Source: Dunaliella salina
Taxonomy: Eukaryota > Chlorophyta > Chlorophyceae > Chlamydomonadales > Dunaliellaceae
NCBI GenBank assembly: GCA_002284615.2
Contig: MU069463.1
Coordinates: forward strand, 389,770 to 403,665
DNA length: 13,896 nucleotides
Reading direction: 5' to 3'
Part shown: piece after piece, positions 1 through 7,128 of the stretch
Layout: the number at the start of each line of letters is the position of its first letter
How positions within the stretch are numbered: the stretch's first letter is position 1
Made by a program: the position numbers and the translations under genes
The notes under the pieces: generated by a model
Seen by the model: only the letters and a program-made list of their open reading frames with translations
The model's database searches: none
What the model was told of the DNA's origin: nothing

Positions 1-43
<43 letters not shown>
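1..43. repeat. (CA)n microsatellite, cut by window edge
   Basis: Uninterrupted CA dinucleotides run from the first base to 43. The true length is unknown because the tract continues off the window. No frame through it looks like real protein. Confidence 0.97.
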
Positions 44-45
<2 letters not shown>

Positions 46-445
46 ACTTCAGGGCGGTGCCGGGAAAAGGATACAGGAGCAATGGCCAAAGCAGCAAATG
101 TGTGCTTTTCATTAAGAAAGAGATGTAAATATTGACACTTTGTCTTTTCGCTCTTTCTGCAATGCCCAAGGACATGCATCTTCCTTCCTTTACACTATTC
201 ACGAGTGTAACTGGTTTGAAATGAGATTGGTCTGAAGGCGACAGTCAGGCAATTGAAATACGCCTCATTCTCTTAGGTGTAAGCTCCTGAGATGTTTGTT
301 TTCTCTCATCATTATTGCTAAGAGGAGTGAGCTGGCTTCCTTGGGCCTGGGAGTGGTTTTGGCATGGCAAGGGCTTCACTGCGCACAAATGTATCACTTA
401 GTATTCTTTGAGCTTTGCCTGATGTGCTGTTCGAGTTGTTTCTAG
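44..445. other. Stretch without a closable gene; one weak exon candidate
   Basis: No complete gene is visible. The only coding-like piece is plus-strand 226-278, which ends in a good donor (GGT then GTAAGC at 279). Its frame encodes SQAIEIRLILLG and ends in phase 0, matching the phase-0 entry of the exon at 446. Its acceptor (AATGAG) is poor, so I do not call it as an exon. Confidence 0.3.
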
Positions 446-843
446 CACGTTGTCAGAGCTGCATCCCCAGCACACCCTTTCCACAAAGACTTGTCTGGCA
501 CCTTTTTTGTCACTTGCAATGGAGGTGACTGGTGCCGTTCATTTGAAGGATTTCAATCTGGTATCCATTACGGCATGAATCAGGTTTATTTTGCCAGCAC
601 AAAGAGCGAGACTGTCCCACCTTTTGTTCCCGTCCACATGATGCATACTTGCCCACGTCATACATTTATGGTTGCACAATGCATGCACACTCGCATGATC
701 TGTGCGTGCCTGCATTATACATCCTCACTTACACATCCCATGCCTGCCCGCATGATGCGTACTTTCCTGCAGGGCATTGTAAGGCAGCGTTTTCTGGATC
801 TCCTCACCGACACGCTGCGTGCTTCAATCCTCCGCATTATGGG
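446..843 (+). CDS. Candidate internal exon(s) of an unrecognised protein
   Basis: I do not recognise this protein. A stop codon at 443-445 forms part of a good acceptor (gttgtttctag), after which 132 codons are open in one frame up to a consensus donor (GTGAGC at 844), giving phase 0 in and phase 2 out. The first third contains TCNGGDWCRSFEGF; the last part (VRQRFLDLLTDTLRASIL) would form an amphipathic helix. An internal intron is also possible (CAG|GTTTAT at 584 to the acceptor ending at 771) because both flanks share the frame. The middle (631-770) is a degenerate His/Met/Cys-rich repeat and may be non-coding. Downstream, a 37-nt intron to 881 gives a stop at 927-929; a 165-nt intron to 1009 gives a stop at 1172-1174. 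The upstream start is not identified. Confidence 0.3.
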
Positions 844-1244
844 GTGAGCTTCTTGCGCAACAATTTCTGTGTTTCTGCAGGGAGCTCACTCAATTGCATG
901 CTAAGATTTTAGTTCAAAGGCTCTCCTGATCTTGTCCTTTGTCCATGCATGCAAGCTGGGTTTTTTATGCAAGTGGAGATAATTGGGCCATAGTGGCTTG
1001 CCCTGCAGGTGCTGCCTGGTTAGCAAGGCGCACACCAAAAAAATCCACCTGCTAAAAAATTCACCTGCCGCCAGGCCATGTGAGAGAAGATGCTTCCACA
1101 ACAGCTGGTTATGTTGGCTGCTATGGTCGAATTTTGATGCTTGCCTACCTGTTACTCTGAGACTGCAATTATGATGACATGATCATGCTCACACATTCAT
1201 TGAATAGGTATCTCTGGATGTTGATGCTGGAGTATCTGCTTGCT
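844..1244. other. Interval with competing splice readings on both strands
   Basis: Plus-strand continuations of the preceding exon (881-929 or 1009-1174) compete with a minus-strand terminal exon at 1002-901. The latter has a TGCAG acceptor and reads GKPLWPNYLHLHKKPS and onward to a TAG at 901-903. They overlap, so at most one is right. Nothing else is supportable from sequence alone. Confidence 0.3.
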
Positions 1245-1285
<41 letters not shown>

Positions 1286-1293
1286 GTGATGAT
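1245..1293. repeat. (TGA)n trinucleotide microsatellite
   Basis: About 16 TGA/GAT units with one GGTGAT interruption near 1285. Read on the minus strand it gives a poly-serine run, an artefact of the repeat. Confidence 0.95.
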
Positions 1294-1350
1294 ATGTGCA
1301 TGTAGCTTGCTACTCCTGATTTAGGGTTGGGTAGCCACATCGCTGAGCCT

Positions 1351-1396
1351 CGCCAATTTGGCGGATGGGCCTGACCCTCGGTGGGAACGAGGGTCA
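1351..1396. other. Two adjacent short hairpins
   Basis: CGCCAA-T-TTGGCG at 1351-1363 is a perfect palindrome with a one-base centre. Nine bases further on, TGACCCTCG at 1372-1380 pairs perfectly with CGAGGGTCA at 1388-1396 across the 7-base loop GTGGGAA. They lie just downstream of the minus-strand gene ending near 1457, so they could sit in its 3' flank, or they may be the core of a small inserted repeat. No target-site duplication is visible. Confidence 0.6.
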
Positions 1397-1456
1397 CCAA
1401 ACATGGTGTAAAATCGCCCCAAAATACCCAATAAATCTGCAAAAATCCTAGGAGGA

Positions 1457-2743
1457 TCAAATTATATGTTTACAATGTTCGGGGAAGAGTCTTGGGATGA
1501 TACTGACTTAGGCAGTGCCATAAGAGTGCCATAGGAGGAGACGCAGGTGAGAGAGAGCTGGGTGTGCAGCTTTACCAGGGAACCTGCATGCAAGCAGATG
1601 CTGTTTTGAGGCAACCAAGAAGCAGGAGGGGAGGGCCATGGTGGCAGTGCATGTCTGTGGTACTTGCGGAGAACTCCGCAACGTGTTGTGCAAGCCAAGA
1701 AGGTCCCATTTCCATTGCTTGCTGGAGTAGCTGTGCGCCTGCTGTAAATGCTCTCCACTGCATGTGCCAGTGAGCGCAACTGGCCAGCTTGGGGCCAGCT
1801 GTACACTGCTCTCGCTGGGCTCTGAGGCGTGAAGTCCCTTGCAGATCATCTATGTGCGCTGCAACAGCAAGCAGTTCACTCACTCAAGAGGAGGACCTTG
1901 GAGTCAGCTTGCAGCTGCTCAATGATAAGAACAAATAGTAGTGATGGCAGGGCTGCAGTCGAAAGGGGGGTGGGAAGGGGGCATAGAGTCGACGTTTGAG
2001 TTGGTGCAACTTACTCTGGCCTGCTGAACAGCCGTTCCAGTTAAACTTATTCATTGAAATGTCTTTAAAAGTTGTCTGAAAAATCTCCGACCGAATGGAG
2101 CCTCCTCTGGGAAGCAGTTTCCTAACGATTTCCTCTCAACAAGGCCCTACCCAAATAGGCCGAGCCTCGGCAAGCCTACTTGAGATTTTGGGACAACCTA
2201 TTTACCCATGGCTATTCTTATTATCATGCGGCTTGTTTGCAACTCCTTCCATCAGGCAATAAATAAGTTGTGGCTGCAATCCTTGACATCGAGCAAGTTC
2301 CAACCCAGGGTTAATGCAGATCAGTTCCATGGTTTATGCCCATTGGGACCAAATCAAATCTGTGCCTTCTTGCAATTGTTGAAAACCAGGAGCTGTGCAG
2401 ATCAGGCCTGTGCCAAATTGTGTACGGTCCTGATGCACAGGGATGTTGTTGTTGAACAAACCGCTCCTGGTCCTCTGCTTTCACTTCCTGTGTGCTCCTC
2501 TTTCTGCTGGCGCTTTTGTTTTGATAAGCAAAGTAGATCTGGGCCTGCATTTCAATGACATAGTGGCGCAATGTCTCATTTTTTTTAAATTTGCAACTGC
2601 AGGTACAAGGTTGATGTCATAGAGTTCATAAGCACTGAGCACACGCCCAGGTAAGCGGGTGAGAGACTGCAACCTGAGTGATTCCAGACCACAACAGAAA
2701 CGGAATTGAGTATGCTGGCAGAGAAGGCCCTTCATCAATTGAT
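1457..2743 (-). CDS. Multi-exon gene of unknown function, 5' end not found
   Basis: I recognise no family. Reading down the minus strand, these exons join without a phase conflict: 2743-2674 (acceptor cctccttttcag), 2596-2350 (acceptor gtacctgcag), 2273-2206 (ends GG|GTAAAT), 2106-2015 (acceptor tgcttcccag, donor GTAAGT), 1952-1884 (acceptor tttcgactgcag, donor GTGAGT). Introns are 77, 76, 99 and 62 nt. Conceptual segments include NETLRHYVIEMQAQIYFAYQ, SIRSEIFQTTFKDISMNKFN and LLFVLIIEQLQADSKVLLL: mostly helical, no signal peptide or clear motif. The 3' end is ambiguous: 126-nt intron then terminal exon 1757-1462, or exons 1858-1576 and 1502-1457 after an implausible 25-nt intron. Both place TGTAA (minus, about 1475-1471) at the end. 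The weakest donor is GTCCCA at 2349; alternatively a separate gene starts at the ATG at 2330-2328, 3 nt after an in-frame TAA. Upstream exons probably lie above 2743. Confidence 0.45.
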
Positions 2744-2807
2744 CTGAAAAGGAGGCACATTGGCCCAAAAGAGCCGTGATAGGGCAGCTTTGCGGCACCT
2801 CCGTCTC

Positions 2808-3100
2808 CCTCATCTTATCTGCAATGTCCTCCGGGATACCAAGGTAGCTCATATACTACGTCGTACTACAATTCTGGCACATTACGACTACCCGATCGAA
2901 GGCAAGGAGGGCGTCAGCATGGAGGTCCCCGGATCGCGTCCTTGTGGTCGGGGTGTTTAAAGATGCCTCCCATTAGTGGAAGTTGTTGGGAGTATCTTAT
3001 CTTAATGCACGCGGCCAAACGACAAGCGTAAGTCCTTCTTTCTTTTCATCTCCCTCATCCTGTCTGCAACGTGCTCTGGAAGCCCAGATACTCTGCAATG
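2808..3100 (-). repeat. Duplicated exon-like segment, two copies about 240 bp apart
   Basis: About 50 bp at 2808-2860 recur at 3049-3100, starting from an identical TCTCCCTCATC. On the minus strand both copies are open and give LGIPEDIADKMRE and SGLPEHVADRMRE. Differences concentrate at third codon positions or give conservative changes (I/L, I/V, K/R), as expected of once-coding sequence. The copies lie just upstream of the minus-strand gene ending near 1457, so they may be duplicated upstream exons. The DNA between them (2861-3048) holds no gene I can support. Confidence 0.5.
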
Positions 3101-3189
3101 CAACTTTATGGGTGGAGTTGATCTTGTGCTCCAGCCTTTTTACATTTACCGATATTGTCATGATGATACTTGTGCATGGATGTAACAGG

Positions 3190-3397
3190 AACATTCTCAT
3201 CCGAGCAACAAAATCGAGCAGCGGCCAGAGCAGTACCAAAGCTGCAGCGGTCCGGAAAGCTGCTGTGACGGAGTATCTCGGCTTGAGAGATTTCTGGACA
3301 GTGGTGCCCTACCTGGAGACGCTAATAGGGGACGAGCTTGCTCTGGATGCTTGAACCCTGTCGGCAAGCTGAAGTTGGTTTTGACAAGGGCCCTTGA
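3190..3397 (+). CDS. Candidate exon abutting the (TG)n tract
   Basis: Product not recognised. After an acceptor-like TGTAACAG at 3182-3189 two plus-strand frames are open. One reads VRKAAVTEYLGLRDFW and stops at 3352-3354. The other (SCCDGVSRLERFLDSG, then NPVGKLKLVLTRALE) stays open to the (TG)n tract, which would begin the intron. The minus strand is also open, so frame and strand are uncertain. If real, it would be an upstream exon of the gene ending at 4049. Confidence 0.25.
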
Positions 3398-3403
3398 GTG
3401 TGT

Positions 3404-3491
<88 letters not shown>
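3398..3491. repeat. (TG)n microsatellite, about 47 units
   Basis: TG dinucleotides with a single C interruption at 3408, ending in TGTAG. The final TAG could serve as a 3' splice site (AG at 3492-3494), with the repeat as a U/G-rich tract. The long Cys-Val and His-Thr frames crossing it are artefacts of the repeat. Confidence 0.97.
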
Positions 3492-3495
<4 letters not shown>

Positions 3496-3655
3496 TACAA
3501 CAAATGCAACTTGCTCCTCTGTTCGAGCCCTCCAGCAAAGAGAGCACATCTTTTGATCCTGTCCCCGTGCCCGATCTGCTATAGAAGTTTTAGCTGAGAA
3601 CCTGCCGAGTAGTGCTAGGTTGCTTCCCGCTCATGTTTGGCTGCTCCTCCCTCAG

Positions 3656-4049
3656 TGCACTAGGACAAACTCCCAAGTTTGGTGGGTTGCTTGCCTTTGT
3701 GCTCTGAACGCCATGCTGAAGCTGAGATTCACAGGTGATAAGGGTTTGCAGGTTCATTGTACCGACCTATTGCTAGAGGGTTTTCAGGATTTTGTGGCTT
3801 GCCAAGGGCGGCGGTCCCCCTTTGGCAAACTATCACATGACTATCCCTTCGTTGCAAAAGGCAGTGACAATACCTTTGTAGTTAGGTTCCCTGATCGAAT
3901 GTTTGGGGCTTGTATCTTGGAACTTGCTCCCTTAACCTTCCTAAGTTGTTTCACCCTCTCGCCTGCCTTTTATGCCTTCTCTCTTTTGCTTTTTTTTTCC
4001 AGGAACTAAGGCCATCCTGGGACATTGCTATATCCTTTGGTCATTGTAA
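3656..4049 (+). CDS. Candidate 3' exons of an unrecognised gene
   Basis: A strong acceptor (gctcctccctcag, to 3655) opens a 96-codon frame running through QVWWVACLCALNAMLKLRF, DLLLEGFQDFVACQGRR and GSDNTFVVRFPDRMFG to a weak donor (CTAA|GTTGTT at 3945). The 58-nt intron has an outstanding pyrimidine tract (ctcttttgctttttttttccag, to 4002). In matching phase, exon 4003-4049 reads TKAILGHCYILWSL and stops at TAA 4047-4049, which lies within TGTAA. A shorter alternative uses the internal donor CAG|GTGATA at 3735. No known domain seen. The A-rich stretch 4050-4082 follows at once, so this piece could also be a degraded insertion. Confidence 0.35.
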
Positions 4050-4427
4050 CAAAACAAAAAACAAGCAAAGAAACAAAAAACCCTAGATCATACACCGAAC
4101 CGGTTTCGCCACAACTTTTTTGGCAGGGTTGTGTCTTTATTGTCATATAACATAACTGCTTGAACAATTATGGGGAAGCTGAAATCATTCCACCTCCGAG
4201 CACCATCTCCAACTTCTGGGACAACTCCTGCGCCAGCTTTTCTCCAGGTGGCTAAAGAACGCCTTCATGCTCCTCCCCAGCCCGATGGGATGGACCAAAA
4301 ACGGATACATGCGCTGGTTCACATGTTACCCACGCCATGCCACAATCCTAGCCAAATTCCCCTCAGGAAGTCCAACATTCCAGCCATCCCAAACCAACCT
4401 AACTCCTCTTGCTCCTCCTGAAAAAAT

Positions 4428-5327
4428 ATGAGACACATGCAACTTATTGCCATTTGGAACATTGAGGGAAAGCAAAAGCTCTTCCATAACAACCCAAATT
4501 GGTTTGAAGATTTAAAACAAGAGATCCATTTAGGAAATTGGTACCACAGAAGCAGCCAACAGATTGCAGAAAATTAAAACACTACCCTCTCTTTTAAAGC
4601 ACCCTGCACATGGAGGAAAAGATTTGCACTTTTGCATCATGAAGCGCTCAACATTTTCAAATTCTGCAGCCAACAAAGAACCATCACACCTAACGTACAA
4701 CCCCTGCAACCAAAGCTCCCAGGCTGGCAACACCTAACATATATAGATGGCAGTGTCATAAAGTCCGACAACAAGACTACACAGCAGACAGGAGCATCCT
4801 TTTTCATCCCGGAAGACATCTCCCCCTCTGAAACTGTCACCTGCACAATAAACGCCAAGGGCCATGGTCCCACTTATACTATTAACAGAGCAAAGTTGGC
4901 TGCAATTCTGATAGCTCTACAGCAAGGACACACTTCAATTGCGACTGACAGTTCTTCAGCACTTAATCAGGTTACAGGTGAGCTTCTAAAACCCATGGAT
5001 ATGTCCACGCACTTACATACACCATTGCTCAAAGAAAACATAGCCTGCATCAATGCTTCAGAAGGCCCTGTCCACTTCTACAAAGTAAAATCACACAGTG
5101 GCAAGTAAAATCACACAGTGGCAAGTAAAATCACACAGTGGCAAGTAAAATCACACAGTGGTAATGAAGGCCCAGGTGCCCTTGCTCATCAAGCATCTAC
5201 ATTAATTGATGAAGCTAACACCTCACTCATCCAGGCAGAGACTCCTTTCTTCCTTCTCTATTGGCTTGCTGCATCTGTCACAACACATAGCTCTCACGCA
5301 GGACAAACTGAAACAAGTAAGGCATGA
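4428..5327 (+). pseudogene. RNase H domain of the retrotransposon, inactivated
   Basis: One frame spans this interval with stops at 4575-4577 (TAA) and 5106-5108 (TAA). RNase H landmarks are clear: first catalytic Asp in TYIDGS (codon 4746-4748), the helix NRAKLAAILIAL, the Asp in ATDSSSAL (4947-4949), and the C-terminal KVKSHSGNEGPGALAHQAS. RNase H enzymes use a D-E-D-D quartet. Here the Glu position is Lys (AAG, 4893-4895) and the final Asp position is Gly (GGT, 5175-5177), each one base from the functional codon, so the domain should be catalytically dead even if translated. In an active element it would help remove the RNA strand of the RNA-cDNA hybrid. The frame is lost between 5240 and 5325, where coding shifts into the next segment. 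Confidence 0.85.
5083..5160. repeat. 20-bp tandem repeat, four copies, inside RNase H
   Basis: The unit AGTAAAATCACACAGTGGCA repeats without mismatch until the last copy ends in GTGG-TAAT. It encodes the conserved VKSHSG motif in the first and last copies. The three extra units add 60 bp, so the downstream frame is kept, but reading through them creates an in-frame TAA at 5106-5108. Confidence 0.97.
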
Positions 5328-5865
5328 AAAACACAAATTGGGAACAGCAAACCTCAGCACATATAGCTGCCAAAATTGGCAGAACCTGCTTAGAATGTCC
5401 AATGCTCACCCCACTGCCAATTCAAAAGTTAGTGATGCTTTCTGGCACATGAAAGCTGCGACCCTCAAAGAACAAACCAATGACCTCAAACATCGAACAG
5501 ACACCCTTTACAATGGCAAACTTGCCAGACGCTTCAGTGGCTACCCTGGGCCTTCTCTTTGCCCTCTTTGTGGTACACCTGATAGCACCTCCCATACCTT
5601 ATTCATGTGCATTCACCCACAGATAAACAGAATGAACATAAACCGCCACCACCAAGCACTCAGCATCCGCGGTGAAGCGATAAGCAAAGGAGACTTTGGA
5701 TCTTACATCGTCTCTATAGATGCATGTAATACAGAGAGGCTCCGCTCCTTGGATATGGAAATTCCAAACACTGTACACGGACACATTCCACAATGGCTGT
5801 TTCCATCCAGAAAACCACCACACACACCTCAGTCGCCATGTCGGCATTATAGTTTTACCCCTTGA
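5206..5865 (+). pseudogene. Retrotransposon linker and CCHC zinc knuckle
   Basis: This frame, shifted relative to the RNase H part, resumes the polyprotein: TQDKLKQVRHEKHKLGTANL, then RTDTLYNGKLARRF, then CPLCGTPDSTSHTLFMC (Cys codons 5560, 5569, 5608; His 5593), a C-x2-C-x7-H-x4-C knuckle. The spacing fits both the zf-RVT type of plant LINEs and the knuckle preceding the restriction-like endonuclease of R2-type elements. After it come NRHHQALSIRGEAISKG and IPNTVHGHIPQWLFPSRK, then the frame breaks near 5820-5865. Knuckles of this kind bind nucleic acid during target-primed reverse transcription. The start given is only where this frame opens. Confidence 0.8.
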
Positions 5866-6163
5866 AGGCAGAGACTCCACACATTACCTGCAGGATATGA
5901 ATCCCAGGGACAGAAAATTCAAATTTTGTTCTGACACCAAACCCGAACTAACTCTCCACACTGCACAAAATCAGCACAAACACACCATGGAACGCTTATC
6001 ACAAGATCTCTTTGGGGCACACACCGCAATAACAGAGTCACACTACATACCATACTCATTGAGTTGCTGGAACTATCTTCCATCCCTACACCATTCATCC
6101 CCTCTGCAAACTTGGCCTAACGAGAGAAAAAGCTCACAAAAAACAGCCAAAGAACTCCAATAA
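5820..6163 (+). pseudogene. C-terminal segment of retrotransposon polyprotein
   Basis: After a frame change the polyprotein continues as RHVGIIVLPLEGRDSTHYL, NPRDRKFKFCSDTKPELTL and HTMERLSQDLFG and ends at a TAA at 6161-6163. Position and pattern (hydrophobic strand, then a Lys-rich strand followed by FCSDT) would suit the PD-(D/E)xK endonuclease fold that follows the knuckle in R2-like elements. The acidic residues are not present in the expected form, so this is weak inference. It could simply be an uncharacterised tail. Confidence 0.55.
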
Positions 6164-6941
6164 AGTCGCTAACAAAAATTCACAACACCAAAAATGCCAT
6201 CAAATTCAGTAACATGAGCAATGGGGGATTGGGGGAGGGCTGCGTACAGGACAGCGAGGCGCGCAGCCGGACGGATGGCCGACAACTCGCCGGACCCTCA
6301 TTAGCTGGGCTGCTCATAGCTAGCCTTGTTTGGTGGGGCTCACTGTTAGTGCCAGTGCTAACTGTTGAGTCTTTCCTTAATGCACGCTGGTAAGTGCCAG
6401 CGTAGACTTTTTACTTTTCCAGGTGGCTAGCATGGGCGGGGGCGTCACTCCCTAGACCAAACCCTGCTGCCCACATGACGACAGTCAATTGTTTCAACAC
6501 TGTGCACAAAATAAAAAAGCCTATGCAAGCCAAAGGCCACGTGCATCAAGGGGAAAACCCAAACTGGAAAGGAGAGGCCTCACCAGAAGGTCCTCTAAAC
6601 CTACACTAGACACGGCTAGCCTAGGAGAGCCAGAAACAGAGCTTATGAGGATCTGGGGGACACTAACCATATTTCCAGATTTTCCTGGCAAGGTGCAGTG
6701 CTGCTTAGGGCAAAGTAGCACAAGGCAAAAGAGGAAAGTCCAAGCCTGCAGGCGCATGGCAGACATCCCGCAAGCCCCTCATGAGCACTCTTCGTGGGCT
6801 CCTTGCATAGTCTAGTCCAGGCCTGTGGTAAGCCCAGCTAGCTCACTACTGAGGGAGTCTTTGTAAGGGAACCTGCGCTACAAATCAAGCAGCTGGATCT
6901 GTCCACAGCTGACATCCATGTGGTACGCGGTGTCACAGTCC
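6164..6941. other. Retroelement 3' flank and unassigned sequence
   Basis: Directly after the polyprotein is GC-rich DNA (6220-6430) in which a frame continues as SNGGLGEGCVQDSEARSRTD; it may be the element's 3' region. A 108-codon frame at 6489-6815 includes LMRIWGTLTIFPDFPGKVQC, but the opposite strand is open too and no splice signals or motifs support it. I call no gene here. Confidence 0.4.
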
Positions 6942-7121
6942 CTTAAAATTAAGAAATTGAAAAGCTCAAAATTTGACTCAACCAATTATAAACCGCAACT
7001 TCTTGTATTTGCGGTTTATAATTGGTTGAGTTAGCGTTGTTGTGCCTGTACGTGACCAGATGACGCAAGCTGATTCCCGGTGAATCCAGGAACTCGTAAA
7101 AGTTTGCTTCTTAATTTTAAG
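6942..7121. repeat. Nested fold-back (MITE-like) next to a gene start
   Basis: Outer arms CTTAAAATTAAGAA (6942-6955) and TTCTTAATTTTAAG (7108-7121) are exact inverse complements. Inside lies a 23-bp perfect stem, 6976-6998 against 7009-7031, with the 10-base loop CTTCTTGTAT. Arms carry TTAA at 6943-6946 and 7117-7120, but since TTAA is itself a palindrome this does not prove a piggyBac-type duplication. No other target-site duplication is seen. The right arm ends 7 bp before the ATG at 7129, so the structure lies in the promoter or 5' UTR of that gene and may affect its expression or mRNA folding. Confidence 0.85.
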
Positions 7122-7128
7122 TCGCATA

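Larger units (their letters stand above)
4183..6163 (+). mobile_element. Decayed non-LTR (LINE-type) retrotransposon, 3' half
   Basis: The piece carries, in order, an unassigned coding-like segment (4183-4428: SRWLKNAFMLLPSPMGWTK), an RNase H domain, a linker, a CCHC zinc knuckle and a C-terminal segment. RNase H followed by a zinc knuckle is typical of the 3' part of non-LTR retrotransposon polyproteins. No reverse transcriptase core (YxDD box) is visible, so the copy is 5'-truncated or unrecognisable upstream. At least three frame changes and two in-frame stops show it is dead. No poly(A) tail or target-site duplication was found. Related noncoding DNA may extend to about 6430. Confidence 0.85.

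Noticed and set aside
1197..1460. Minus-strand protein with a poly-serine run
   Set aside because: The serine run is the (TGA)n microsatellite; the rest shows no motif or splice support.
2579..2586. Frameshift in an A8/T8 run joining two minus-strand frames
   Set aside because: At first this looked like a one-base deletion in a coding exon. A TGCAG acceptor at 2597 and donor CAG|GTTGCA at 2673 connect the same segments in phase without any indel.
3197..3597. Long His-Thr and Cys-Val proteins across (TG)n, and similar frames at 13348-13743
   Set aside because: They are translations of dinucleotide repeats in alternating frames; the open length comes from the repeat having no stop codon.
6943..7120. 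piggyBac-type element with TTAA target duplications
   Set aside because: TTAA occurs at both ends but is part of the palindromic arms, so it cannot be told apart from the inverted repeat itself; there is no transposase or further terminal signature.
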